Assembly: GCA_021847945.1 (NCBI GenBank)
Contig: JAJZNG010000118.1
Location: 1 to 48,304 of the forward strand
DNA length: 48,304 nucleotides
Source: Actinomycetes bacterium
Lineage (GTDB): Bacteria; Actinomycetota; Acidimicrobiia; Acidimicrobiales; Palsa-688
Direction: 5' to 3'
Shown: piece by piece, positions 38,726-46,293 of the stretch
Layout of the letters: each line of letters starts with the position of its first letter
Position numbering within the stretch: the first letter of the stretch is position 1
The notes under the pieces: generated by a model
Told to the model about the DNA's origin: nothing
Database searches by the model: none
What the model saw: only the letters and a program-made list of their open reading frames with translations
Position numbers and translations under genes: made by a program

Positions 38726-41189
38726 GGTCGCTCAAACCGTGGAGACAATCGGATCGACGCCCGGCGATGACCCCGACAAACGTGTTAGTGGCCAACACCT
38801 CCCTCCCGACTCAGGCTCCGTTCTGGGCGGTCTTGTCGTCGTCGAGTTGGACACGTCGGTAGCTGGAAGCATCGCAGGGATGATCCTCGCCGACTACGGT
38901 GCTCGTGTCATCAAAGTTGAGGACCCCGAAGCCGGGCTAAGAGAGCGTCTCAATCCCGGGTTCGCCGTCTGGAACCGGAGCAAAGCCAGTCTGGCCTCAG
39001 CGTTTGACGACCGGCAGTGCGCCCGTTTCGAGAGCCTGATCTCCGACGCGGACGTCTGCGTCACCGGTTGCATCGGGAACCCGGACCCCTCCGCGCTCGC
39101 AACCTTGAACCCCCAACTGGTAGTCGCCGCCGTGCCCCCCTACCGCGGCCCGACGCCCTGGGCCGGTGGCGGCGAAGACTCCTCCCTGCTGGACGCTCTG
39201 AGCGGTTTGTCCATGAGGCAGTCCTCCTTTGAAGACGTGCCTGTCGACCTGGTATATCCCCACACGTTGTACATCCAAGGCTTGTGGACGGCCACATGCG
39301 CCGTGGCAGCCCTCGTGGAGCGGACCACGACAGGCAAGGGACAGATCCTCAACGTCGACGGCCTGTCGGCTGCGCTCATAGCCGGTGCCGCCGGGTTCGT
39401 CTTTGACCCGTCGGACGATACGAGCGTCACTCCTGTCGGGCCAGGGGGTGCCAGCCCGTGTTATACGCGCTACCGATGCTCTGATGGAGAGTGGCTCTTC
39501 CTCGGCGCCCTACTGCCCCGATTCCAGATGACCGTCTTCGAGACCCTGGGGATCGATGAGATTCCCGACGATCCGAGGATCGCCGGGGATCTGAGCCGAA
39601 TCCTCTTACCCGAGAACCGTCTTTGGGTTCGAACAGCTATGCAGGAGCGCTTCTTCACCGACAGCCGGGAGCATTGGCTAACCGTGCTGGAAGAGGCCGG
39701 ATGCCCAGCCGGGCCCGTCCTGGATCGGGATGAATGGCTGGACCACCCTCAGCTGCGAGCCTGCGGTCAGCGCGTAGAAATCGACGATCCCGAACGAGGA
39801 CCGGTCGTGATGCCGGGATTGCTGATCGACATACCCGACGCTCCCGGCAAGATCGCTTCCGCCGCACCGCTTCTTGGGGACCTCGACGTGTCAAGCGTTC
39901 GGTCAGAGTGGCGGCGACGTAGCGCCGAACCAGTGGGCCGGCCGGAGTGGCAACGCCCCGCGCCACCCGCCTCAACACAACCTGACTCTCACGCCGCCAG
40001 CGCAGCTACCTACGATGCCGTGGGCCCGCTCAACGGTGTAAAAGTGCTCAACCTGGGAACTATCCTCGCTGGTCCACTGGCCGGGTCGCTGCTCACAGCG
40101 CTGGGAGCTGACGTGGTGAAAGTCGAACCCCCAGAAGGCGACGCATTCCGAGAGCCTGGATTTTCGTACAACCGGGGTATGCGAAGCCTTTCCATCGACC
40201 TTCGTACCCGTGGCGGACTCGAAGCTTTCCACAGGCTCACCCGGCAAGCTGACATAGTCATCGACAACTACCGGCACGGAGTCGCACAACGCCTCGGCGT
40301 CGATCATCCCACACTGTCAGCTTTGAACCCTGCACTTGGATGCTTCTCGCTTACGGGTTTCGGCGAGACAGGACCGTTAGCTACCAAAGCCGCCTTTGAT
40401 CCCCTTCTCCAGGCTATGAGCGGAATGATGGCCGCACAGGGCGGCGACGACGAGCCCGTCTTCTTGACAGTGGCAGTCAACGACGTGGCTGCCGCCGTCG
40501 CTGGAGCTCTGTCATCTTGTTTGTCACTTTACTATCGCACGCGAACTGGTCGCGGACTCAAGACCGCCACGTCCCTCGCCGCAGTATCAGCCTTCATGCA
40601 GTCAGGTGAGCTCGTCAGATTCCCCGGACGGCCACCGGCTACGCGCGGAGGGCGTGACTTTCCCGGTCCGACAGCACTCGACCGCTTCTATCGCGTCAGA
40701 GACGGATGGGTGCGGCTGCGGGCGACTCCGGATGACCTGCCCAGCCTGATTGACGCTGGCCTGATTGACGCTGGCCTGATTGACGCTGGCCTGACCGAAC
40801 GTAACCATAAGGACCCCCTAGCCATCGCCGCCAACCTGGCCGGGCGCGCCGGAACCGAGGTCGTCCGCCTACTGACAAGCTTAGGAGTCAAGGCCGCCGA
40901 AGCTAGAGGCCTCACCGACCTCGCCTCGGATATGGACCTCAGGGCTAGCGACCTCTTCTCAGAGCATCCCGTCGCCGGCGGTTCGAGCGTCCTTACACCC
41001 GGGCGGTGGGTCCGTTGGGAACCTCCCAGGCCCCTCGCAGCTATGCAGGCCCCGGGTCTCGGGGAGCACACCGTTGAAGTCCTCGCCCAAGCCGGGTTCT
41101 CCCCACACGAGGTTGACGAGTTGATTCGCTCCGGATGCGTCGTGACCGGCGGGCCGATGGTGGTCGGCCGGGTCCACCGCTACAGGTGA
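38706..41189 (+). CDS. Tandem-fusion CaiB/BaiF family CoA-transferase
   Basis: 827 aa, twice the family's normal length. There are two full-length class III CoA-transferase-like halves, about 40-400 (VVVELDTSVAGSIAGMILADYGARVIKVEDPE) and about 440-820 (VKVLNLGTILAGPLAGSLLTALGADVVKVEPPEGD). In the second half the catalytic Asp is present in AAFDPLLQAMSGMM. In the first half the aligned stretch reads EDSSLLDALSGLS, with Ser at that position and Asp one residue earlier, so this half may be inactive. CoA transfer between an acyl-CoA and a free acid is the expected reaction. A (LIDAG)3 repeat interrupts the second half. The track start, GTG 38706, overlaps the SDR stop by 20 nt; GTG 38739 is possible. 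Confidence 0.88.
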   Translation: MECLSARVAQTVETIGSTPGDDPDKRVSGQHLPPDSGSVLGGLVVVELDTSVAGSIAGMILADYGARVIKVEDPEAGLRERLNPGFAVWNRSKASLASAFDDRQCARFESLISDADVCVTGCIGNPDPSALATLNPQLVVAAVPPYRGPTPWAGGGEDSSLLDALSGLSMRQSSFEDVPVDLVYPHTLYIQGLWTATCAVAALVERTTTGKGQILNVDGLSAALIAGAAGFVFDPSDDTSVTPVGPGGASPCYTRYRCSDGEWLFLGALLPRFQMTVFETLGIDEIPDDPRIAGDLSRILLPENRLWVRTAMQERFFTDSREHWLTVLEEAGCPAGPVLDRDEWLDHPQLRACGQRVEIDDPERGPVVMPGLLIDIPDAPGKIASAAPLLGDLDVSSVRSEWRRRSAEPVGRPEWQRPAPPASTQPDSHAASAATYDAVGPLNGVKVLNLGTILAGPLAGSLLTALGADVVKVEPPEGDAFREPGFSYNRGMRSLSIDLRTRGGLEAFHRLTRQADIVIDNYRHGVAQRLGVDHPTLSALNPALGCFSLTGFGETGPLATKAAFDPLLQAMSGMMAAQGGDDEPVFLTVAVNDVAAAVAGALSSCLSLYYRTRTGRGLKTATSLAAVSAFMQSGELVRFPGRPPATRGGRDFPGPTALDRFYRVRDGWVRLRATPDDLPSLIDAGLIDAGLIDAGLTERNHKDPLAIAANLAGRAGTEVVRLLTSLGVKAAEARGLTDLASDMDLRASDLFSEHPVAGGSSVLTPGRWVRWEPPRPLAAMQAPGLGEHTVEVLAQAGFSPHEVDELIRSGCVVTGGPMVVGRVHRYR
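40746..40790 (+). repeat. Three in-frame 15-bp tandem repeats inside the CaiB gene
   Basis: CTGATTGACGCTGGC occurs three times without interruption (40746, 40761, 40776) and is followed by a partial copy, CTGACC. It encodes LIDAG three times, in a surface-loop position of the second CoA-transferase half. The exact identity of the copies suggests a recent slippage expansion. A strain-variable copy number is expected. Confidence 0.93.
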
Positions 41190-41345
41190 AGCAGCGACTC
41201 CACCGACTGGCTACTAAGGGGAAGGCCGCTCGGGGGCTGGTCCGTCTTGGCGACGCTGAGCTAATCATCGGGGAAAGGCACTCGGGCCGTCGCAGCGGTC
41301 TATTGTCGACTCCGACAGCGAGTGCGTATTCGGGAGGTCATCGCG

Positions 41346-42272
41346 ATGGCGAACATGGATCTGATATCCGAAGGTCTGCTTTTCCCCGAGGGGCCCGTGG
41401 CGACGTCCTCGGGAAAGGTGATCCTCGCCGAGATCTACAGCGGACAGTTGACTGCCGTCGACACGACTAACGGTGAACTGGAGCGCCTCGCCGTGTGTGG
41501 CGGCGGACCCAACGGAGTCGCAGTAGGGCCGAATGCGATGCTCTACGTCTGCAACAATGGCGGCTTCGAGTGGCACCACTCAAATGGCCTGATAGCTCCT
41601 GGACGCCAACCAGAAGACTACAGCGGCGGAAGGATCCAAATCGTCGATCCCGCTAGCGGAGTGGTCACAGATCTATACGCGGCTGCCGGCTCCTACCCGC
41701 TCCGAGGACCCAACGACTTAGTGTTCGACACGGCCGGCGGGTTTTGGTTCACGGACCTGGGAAAGACCAGAAAACGAGATGGCGACTTAGGGGGGTTGTA
41801 CTACGCCACGGCTGACGGATCCAATATTCGCGAGGTTGTACACCCTCTGACTCAGCCCAACGGCGTCGGTCTCTCCCCGGACGGGAACCAGATTTACGTG
41901 GCCGAGACCGGACCGGGACGGGTCTGGACCTGGAACATCGAATCGCCCGGACGGCTAGCTCGCAGCGGCAACGGACCGGGAGGCGCGCAACTGCTGTGGG
42001 GGTTTGATGGCTATCAGATGCTTGACTCTCTCGCAGTCGATTCGGATGGCAACGTCTGCGTGGCGACGCTCATAACCGGGGCGATAAGCGTGATAAGTCC
42101 CGACGCAAAGCTCGTTGAGCAGATCAGGCCCGCCGAGCATGACCCTTTTATAACCAACATCTGCTTCGGCGGTCACGACCTGCGAACCGCCTACATCACC
42201 TCTTCCGGGCGTGGACGCCTGTACTCCACCCAGTGGCCGGTGCCAGGCCTTGAGCTCGCCTACAATCTTTAG
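41346..42272 (+). CDS. SMP-30/gluconolactonase/LRE family protein
   Basis: 308-aa six-bladed beta-propeller lactonase-like protein. The metal-site residues of the family can be placed: Glu in SEGLLFPEGPVA near residue 14, Asn in LRGPNDLVFD near 125, and Asp in LDSLAVDSDGN near 220. TQPNGVGLSPDGNQIYVAETGPGRVWTW is a classic blade. It hydrolyses a lactone or related ester, substrate unknown. The track start at 41322 is replaced by ATG 41346 because GGGAGG lies 8 nt upstream. It follows the CaiB gene by 156 nt on the same strand and may belong to the same catabolic cluster. Confidence 0.92.
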   Translation: MANMDLISEGLLFPEGPVATSSGKVILAEIYSGQLTAVDTTNGELERLAVCGGGPNGVAVGPNAMLYVCNNGGFEWHHSNGLIAPGRQPEDYSGGRIQIVDPASGVVTDLYAAAGSYPLRGPNDLVFDTAGGFWFTDLGKTRKRDGDLGGLYYATADGSNIREVVHPLTQPNGVGLSPDGNQIYVAETGPGRVWTWNIESPGRLARSGNGPGGAQLLWGFDGYQMLDSLAVDSDGNVCVATLITGAISVISPDAKLVEQIRPAEHDPFITNICFGGHDLRTAYITSSGRGRLYSTQWPVPGLELAYNL

Positions 42273-42277
42273 AGGCG

Positions 42278-42306
42278 CTGCGATACGGGAACGCTTTCCC
42301 GCGCAG
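42278..42306. terminator. Bidirectional hairpin between convergent SMP-30 and MhuD-like genes
   Basis: The stem CTGCG + CGGGAA pairs with TTCCCG + CGCAG (11 bp in total) around a CGCT loop, with a 3-nt bulge, in the 36-bp gap between two convergent stop codons. No T-tract is present on either strand. Position makes a shared terminator likely. Confidence 0.5.
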
Positions 42307-42308
42307 TG

Positions 42309-42629
42309 CTAAACGTCCGTACCTCCCGCTACTTCGTACGACCACAACTCCGATGCCACCGACACGGGCCCGCCGTGGGGAGCCGGCCTATCAGTACCAG
42401 CGTGGCCGTGAGCGAAAGCCGGGGAGGTAACCCACCCCTGGAAGGACTCCTCGTCCTTCCACCTGGTTACAACCAACCACTGGTCACGTCCATCAGTCGG
42501 ACGCAGAAGTTCAAAACCCTCGAAACCGGGCTGGCCATCCACGGCTCCGGCACGGGCGGCGAACCTGTTGGCCAACTCGTCTCCGGACTCCGACGGGACG
42601 GTTATGGCGTTGATCTTGATTACAGTCAC
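42309..42629 (-). CDS. MhuD-like haem-degrading monooxygenase (ABM-fold)
   Basis: 106-aa antibiotic-biosynthesis-monooxygenase fold, close to mycobacterial MhuD. It starts VIKINAITV with the haem-pocket Asn at position 7, then FAARAGAVDGQPGFEGFELLRP, WLVVTRWKDEESFQGWV with the conserved Trp, and SPAFAHGHAG, where a His sits at the haem-ligand position. MhuD-type enzymes open haem to release iron, giving mycobilin products. No haem transporter is in the window. GTG start at 42629. Convergent with the SMP-30 gene. Confidence 0.87.
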   Translation of the reverse strand: MTVIKINAITVPSESGDELANRFAARAGAVDGQPGFEGFELLRPTDGRDQWLVVTRWKDEESFQGWVTSPAFAHGHAGTDRPAPHGGPVSVASELWSYEVAGGTDV

Positions 42630-42729
42630 GCGAACATTATGTACCAGCGGGATCAGCCCTCGACTCCGGTACAGGGCTAAGCAGCCGAGTTAACCTCTGT
42701 AGGGCAATGAACCTCTGTCGGCCGGCGAT

Positions 42730-42972
42730 CTACTGTCGGTAGTGCTCGACGACCTCGCCGGAGCGTAGTTCGGCGGCGTCCGGGTCGCCGCCGGCGGTGC
42801 GACGGGCTCTTCTCTGACGGAGAAGATCCCAGCACTGATCCAGTGCCACCTCAACGGCGCGCAGGCGGGTCAGTTCTTCCCCACTTAGCGGGGTACCGAC
42901 ATGAGCCTGCTGAAGGCGGTGCTCCTCCTCGGTCAACTCGTTGATCCGGGCCACTACTTCTAGGTCGTCCAC
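42730..42972 (-). CDS. DUF2630 family protein
   Basis: 80 aa, all helical. It matches the DUF2630 pattern: a start VARINELTEEEHRLQQ, a middle LTRLRAVEVALDQCWDLLRQRRARRTAG, and a DPDAAELR-like end. Such small proteins are widespread in actinobacteria and have no known function; a coiled-coil dimer is likely. GTG start at 42972 with GGGAG 6 nt upstream. It stands alone, with about 100-130 bp of sequence on either side containing no gene I can support. Confidence 0.85.
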   Translation of the reverse strand: MDDLEVVARINELTEEEHRLQQAHVGTPLSGEELTRLRAVEVALDQCWDLLRQRRARRTAGGDPDAAELRSGEVVEHYRQ

Positions 42973-43103
42973 CTGTCACTCCCATGCCACATTTACTCGA
43001 AGATGGCGTAGGCCGCCTCTCTCATAGTACGGCTATAAGCCCGCCGCCCGGCGCACGGGACGGACAGCCCTCTTACAAAAAGGCGCCTTCGACGCAAGGG
43101 GGA

Positions 43104-43832
43104 TCACTTCATCGTGGCTGTAGCGACCATCTTTCCACTGGTGTCCACGAGACGGACCGTGTTAGCTCCTCGGGCTGACACTGGTATATACGTCGCCCAG
43201 TAGCCACCCTGCGAGGTTACCTGGAAGGTTCCAAGAACGATCACTTTGCCGGCCGGGCTGACCAGCTCGCAGCGGAGAGTCCCTACCTGGCTCGCTGATA
43301 TTCCCATCGACATCCAAGGATGGCCGTCGGAATCGAAGAACACCCTTCCAACCGGTCCCGAAGGGCCGACCAGCAGCGACGCAGACCAGCCGCCAGTCGT
43401 ATCAGAGGCGACAGTGGATGAGGTTCCTGTCGCAGCCGAACCGATCGCCGCACCAGCACCTAAGAGCAATGCCGCTGCGGCAGCGACTGCCGCCAGGTGC
43501 TTCCACGAAACACTACGCCGGGAACCGGACGCCTTGTAGGTGCGCCTGTCGGCCCGCTCCCAACGGTTACGGGGAAGCGCCGATGTACCCCCGAGGATCT
43601 GGCTATCGATGCGGGCCAACACCCGATCCTCGAAGCCAGCTGGGGGCTCTGCCGGCGGAGCCTGGGCTGCGATCCGGTCGGCCACAGCGCTCAACTCGAG
43701 CAGTTCTTCCCGACACGCCGGACAGCTTGCGAGGTGTGTCAGGACGGAGGTCCGTTCCTCGGGGTCGAGCACCCCGAGGGCCATCTCGGCGAGGGTCTCG
43801 GGGTGGGAGTCGGAGCGAGTGTAATCAGTCAT
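43104..43832 (-). CDS. Zinc-binding anti-sigma factor, RskA-like, membrane-anchored
   Basis: 242 aa. The N-terminal ZAS-type domain (about 1-60) has HPETLAEMALGVLDPEERTSVLTHLASCPACREELLEL: His followed by CxxC. There is a single membrane helix near 112-132 (WKHLAAVAAAAALLLGAGAAIG) and an extracytoplasmic RskA-like beta domain (about 150-242) with HPWMSMGI and GYWATYIPV. It holds the ECF sigma factor at the membrane until a signal, often proteolysis, releases it. Its start overlaps the sigma gene end by 8 nt, which is diagnostic of a coupled sigma/anti-sigma pair. Confidence 0.92.
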   Translation of the reverse strand: MTDYTRSDSHPETLAEMALGVLDPEERTSVLTHLASCPACREELLELSAVADRIAAQAPPAEPPAGFEDRVLARIDSQILGGTSALPRNRWERADRRTYKASGSRRSVSWKHLAAVAAAAALLLGAGAAIGSAATGTSSTVASDTTGGWSASLLVGPSGPVGRVFFDSDGHPWMSMGISASQVGTLRCELVSPAGKVIVLGTFQVTSQGGYWATYIPVSARGANTVRLVDTSGKMVATATMK

Positions 43833-44406
43833 TGGAATGCTCTGCCAGGTGTTCGTAACGAAGGGAGCTGCGAAGACGTCCCATAGCCGTCCTTATCCGG
43901 GTCTTCGCAGTTCCGAGGGGTATCGACTCGGCCGCGGCTACCTGCGACGCTGACATGCCCAGCATGCCGGCGAGCACGATAGCCCTTGCCTGATCAGTCG
44001 GTAGGAGGCGAAGAGCCCTCGTGATCTCGCGAGACGACTCCGCCTCCAGGGCCTTAGTTTCGGGCTCGTTCGGTCCTGCGGGCAGCGCCGCAAGAAGAGC
44101 GTCCACCTCTATCGGGTCGGCCTTGCGCACCCGCGTCGTGTCGATAGCAAGGTTTCTGGTTATAGCAGCCAGCCAGGTGCCTACCGATCCTCTACGGGCG
44201 TCGTAGGTTGAACCGTGCCGCCACGCCCGCTCGAAGGCCTGCTGAGCGACGTCCTCAGCTCCCGTCGGGTCCCCCAGAACAGCCAGAGCGACACCGTAAA
44301 CTCTCGATTGGAACCTCCGGATGAAAGCCACAGCCAGTTCCCTATCACCGCTGGCGTAACCCGCCAGCAACGCTTCGTCTGAGAGGCTTGACACCGGTAT
44401 TCCCAT
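43825..44406 (-). CDS. ECF-type RNA polymerase sigma factor
   Basis: 193 aa from ATG 44406. Region 2 (about 10-80) has LAVAFIRRFQSRVYGVALAVLGDPTGAEDVAQQAFERAWRHG, the core-binding and -10-reading part. Region 4 (about 120-180) has LRLLPTDQARAIVLAGMLGMSASQVAAAESIPLGTAKTRIRTAMGRLR. The domain order and RskA-like partner suggest the SigK/SigJ-like side of the ECF family. The track start GTG 44457 adds 17 residues with no family match. It is co-encoded with the anti-sigma gene and divergent from a lipoprotein gene that is a natural candidate target. The exact ECF group is not determined. Confidence 0.93.
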   Translation of the reverse strand: MGIPVSSLSDEALLAGYASGDRELAVAFIRRFQSRVYGVALAVLGDPTGAEDVAQQAFERAWRHGSTYDARRGSVGTWLAAITRNLAIDTTRVRKADPIEVDALLAALPAGPNEPETKALEAESSREITRALRLLPTDQARAIVLAGMLGMSASQVAAAESIPLGTAKTRIRTAMGRLRSSLRYEHLAEHSND

Positions 44407-44593
44407 CTGCCTCACATCATAGTTACGGACCCGAGCGCTTATCGGATTGAGCGCCACGGACGCCCCGACGTGCAGCCAGGACTAGCGGTTCTCTCACCGC
44501 TTCAATCCGTTAGGGAGCCCCGGACGTATATGCCCGTAGAAAAGCACGTCGTCGCCGAGGATCCTCTGCGACCAGGGACGAAAGGTTGAACGA

Positions 44594-45208
44594 ATGAGAA
44601 AGACAACTGGCGTTTCGCTGGCAGTCGGAATGGCCATACTGACGGCCGCTTGTGGTTCGTCCACGAAGACCTCGAGCGCCTCGGCTCCAACGAGCGTCCC
44701 CGCGGCATCGTCGACCACGGCAAGCACAGCTCCGTCCTCGACCATGTACTCCAGCGCCTCCTCGACGTCGTCTCCCACCGCGGCGTCGCCCACACCGACC
44801 ATCGGTATCGCAACGGACTCGATGTACGGGAACATCCTCGAGTCCAACGGCAAGACTCTCTACGCTTTCTCCACGGATACCTCTACTACAAGCTCCTGTA
44901 CAGGTAAGTGTGCAACCGCCTGGCCGCCACTGGAGACTACGGGCACGCCGACGCTCGGCTCTGGGGTCAACGCGTCGCTCGTTGGTCACATTATGCGACC
45001 CAGCGGAAAAATGCAGGTGACCTACAACGGGCACCCCCTGTATTGGTTCATCAAGGACATCAAAGCCTCTGCTCCTAATACGACTCTCGGCGAGGACTTG
45101 GCCACTTTCGGCGGGGTGTGGTACGTGGTGTCGGCTTCTACGGGCAACCCAGTGACGTCCGCTGTGTCGAGCTCGACGTCGTCGACCACTGCAGGTTCCG
45201 GCTACTAG
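44594..45208 (+). CDS. Secreted lipoprotein with Yx(F/W)xxD repeats (COG4315-like)
   Basis: 204 aa. A signal peptide with a lipobox (LTAAC, Cys near residue 20) is followed by a Ser/Thr-rich linker (about 22-75). Two copies of the COG4315 repeat appear in LYAFSTDTSTTSSCTGKCATAWPPL (Y-x-F-x2-D, then Cys-x3-Cys-x2-W-P) and LYWFIKDIKASAPNTTLGEDLATFGGVWYVV. Proteins of this type are cell-surface lipoproteins of unknown activity in actinobacteria, some near ECF/anti-sigma genes. ATG start at 44594 with AAAGG 7 nt upstream. Divergent from the ECF sigma gene by 187 nt and possibly under its control. Convergent with no gene, as the next gene is on the same strand. Confidence 0.87.
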   Translation: MRKTTGVSLAVGMAILTAACGSSTKTSSASAPTSVPAASSTTASTAPSSTMYSSASSTSSPTAASPTPTIGIATDSMYGNILESNGKTLYAFSTDTSTTSSCTGKCATAWPPLETTGTPTLGSGVNASLVGHIMRPSGKMQVTYNGHPLYWFIKDIKASAPNTTLGEDLATFGGVWYVVSASTGNPVTSAVSSSTSSTTAGSGY

Positions 45209-45277
45209 GGCCCGAGCGGGCTGCGTCCAGCGGGACTAGCCTCCCCCGTCGTGGCGAGTGTTCCTTTTCTAATGCCC

Positions 45278-45308
45278 GGGGTCAGGGTTCCGTGACAACC
45301 CTGACCCC
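45278..45308 (+). promoter_or_regulatory. Perfect 12-bp hairpin enclosing the GTG start of the next gene
   Basis: GGGGTCAGGGTT (45278-45289) pairs perfectly with AACCCTGACCCC (45297-45308) across a 7-nt loop, CCGTGAC. The loop contains GTG at 45292, the start codon best fitting the next protein. The only ribosome-site-like sequence, AGGG, lies inside the left arm. The structure could end the lipoprotein transcript (no T-tract) or repress translation of the downstream gene. The stem is seen directly; the role is inferred. Confidence 0.6.
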
Positions 45309-46293
45309 CATCGACGAGCTTTTCGTCCACCAGATACCACAGACCCTTTCAGAGGTGGCGGTCTCGAACCCTTATTGGCGCGAAAGCTACTTCTTCGAGA
45401 TGCACCGCCCAGAAGCGGACGGCGACCTGGTGTTTATGACTATGGCCCGCTACCCGGCGTCGGGAGTCGTGGACTCCCTGCAAATGGGTCGAGTGGGGGG
45501 CGAGCGGATCTTGGGGCGTCTCGAACGGTCTTTCGGGGACGACCCACACGGCTCGCACGTCGACGGGGCCTACGTGGAGGTGGTCGAGCCGTTCGAGACG
45601 ATCCGATTGTGGGCCGACCCTGCTGTCGCCTCGATAGGGATCGACGTGACGTTTCGGGCCAGGACCGCACCGTACGCTCTGCGGCGAGGCACGTTGCGCG
45701 CCGGATCCGACGTCGTATGGGACCAGAGCCACGTTCTGCAGTCCGGCGTGTACGAAGGCACGTACACCGTGGAAGGCAAGGCCTTCGAGATCGACGGGTG
45801 GACCGGCCAGCGGGACCACTCGTGGGGTATCCGAGACCATGGACGCTGCCCGCTCTGGATGTGGCTGCAGATCCAACTGGAGGACGGCTTCCTCGGCGTG
45901 TGGCATTGGGAACTGTCCAACGGCGCCCGAGTGTACACCGACGGTTGCTGGGCGGGAACCGACCGCTCCGATCCCGTCCCGGTAGTCGACTTCCGCCACG
46001 ACCTGAGTTGGACCTCGGATAGTGGTGAACCTGTGGCCTACGGGCGCAACGGGGAAGAGGTCGCTGGGCTGTCGGGGCGCTGCTACTTCACCTTGGAAGA
46101 CGGCAGGACTCTGACCGTCGACGCCGAAGGAACCTTCGACAGGCCCTATGAGCCGTTCCACCGGGGCGGACTGTCACAGATGCGGGTGTCCACGAGTGAC
46201 GCTCGATCCGGTAGCGGAATCTACGAGATCACCGGCGCCCGCCACCATCGGTACTTCCCCGAAACCCTGGTAGAGCGCCCACTGCCACGATGA
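45292..46293 (+). CDS. CrtC/AttH-like lipocalin-fold protein (DUF7064/DUF7065-like)
   Basis: About 333 aa from GTG 45292 (VTTLTPIDELFVHQIPQT). The related actinobacterial proteins begin with a similar LTP-D-HQ motif, so the track start at 45118, inside the lipoprotein gene, is rejected. The central signature is GWTGQRDHSWGIRDHGRCPLWMW near residue 170, the CrtC/AttH beta-barrel turn. A second beta domain follows (GRCYFTLEDGRTLTVDAEGTFDRPYEPFHRGGL). CrtC-like proteins include carotenoid hydratases, but most actinobacterial members are uncharacterised. It ends with an ATGA overlap with a phosphotransferase-fold gene, an association that suggests a shared substrate. Confidence 0.82.
   Translation: MTTLTPIDELFVHQIPQTLSEVAVSNPYWRESYFFEMHRPEADGDLVFMTMARYPASGVVDSLQMGRVGGERILGRLERSFGDDPHGSHVDGAYVEVVEPFETIRLWADPAVASIGIDVTFRARTAPYALRRGTLRAGSDVVWDQSHVLQSGVYEGTYTVEGKAFEIDGWTGQRDHSWGIRDHGRCPLWMWLQIQLEDGFLGVWHWELSNGARVYTDGCWAGTDRSDPVPVVDFRHDLSWTSDSGEPVAYGRNGEEVAGLSGRCYFTLEDGRTLTVDAEGTFDRPYEPFHRGGLSQMRVSTSDARSGSGIYEITGARHHRYFPETLVERPLPR

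Noticed and set aside
45118-45291. Upstream part of the 391-aa ORF as coding for the CrtC/AttH-like protein
   Set aside because: It overlaps the lipoprotein gene in another frame and has no family similarity; the family start motif begins at GTG 45292.
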